Source: Gadus chalcogrammus
Lineage: Eukaryota; Chordata; Actinopteri; Gadiformes; Gadidae
Direction: 5' to 3'
Assembly (NCBI RefSeq): GCF_026213295.1
Contig: NC_079419.1
Coordinates: 19,841,975-19,905,974, forward strand
DNA: 64,000 nt
Both the position numbers and the translations under genes were made by a program. The notes below the pieces were generated by a model that searched no databases, was not told where the DNA came from, and saw nothing but the letters and a program-made list of their open reading frames with translations. Positions 61,001 to 64,000 of the stretch are shown here, in pieces; the stretch's first letter is position 1, and every line of letters starts with the position of its first letter.

Positions 61001-64000
<3,000 letters not shown>

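Overview
The window is vertebrate nuclear DNA, most likely from a teleost fish. It carries four vertebrate genes with spliced GT-AG introns, fish-type tRNA-derived SINEs, Tc1/mariner-like elements and very many dinucleotide repeats. Eight AC/GT tracts exceed 100 bp. That repeat density recalls gadid (cod-like) genomes, but the species cannot be fixed from the sequence alone.

Layout, left to right. (1) lrrc8d on the minus strand (1933-4494), a single coding exon of 853 codons for a volume-regulated anion channel subunit; its 5' non-coding exon and promoter lie upstream, perhaps near 5.8-6.0 kb. (2) gtf2b on the plus strand (7996-16867), seven coding exons that join into a complete 318-residue TFIIB, behind a compact E-box/octamer/TATA promoter. 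(3) pkn2 on the minus strand (50905 down to 19963), 23 coding exons that join without a frame break into a 974-residue Rho-effector kinase (three HR1 domains, C2-like domain, AGC kinase domain), plus a possible alternative first exon at 46.5 kb. (4) hs2st1 on the minus strand (60991 down to 54912), the last six coding exons of heparan sulfate 2-O-sulfotransferase; the exon with the start codon and membrane anchor lies past the right edge. From what I know of human 1p22, the relative order and orientation of these four genes are the same there, though the human interval is much larger and holds more genes.

The genes are housekeeping or signalling genes from different pathways: volume-regulated anion transport, RNA polymerase II initiation, Rho-dependent kinase signalling and Golgi heparan sulfate modification. 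Nothing suggests a functional cluster.

The most unusual material is in the introns. In all three spliced genes, tandem repeats contain, copy or abut 5' splice sites: a 79-bp duplication of the gtf2b exon 3 end whose second donor is mutated from GT to GG; a minisatellite carrying about 12 copies of the hs2st1 exon 4 exon-intron junction; a 25-bp array of donor-like sites after pkn2 exon 14; and a 34-bp array touching the pkn2 exon 2 donor. Long TG tracts sit 6, 10 and 41 nt upstream of three 3' splice sites, and pkn2 exon 10 lies between complementary TG and AC tracts. These are sequence observations; any effect on splicing is inference.
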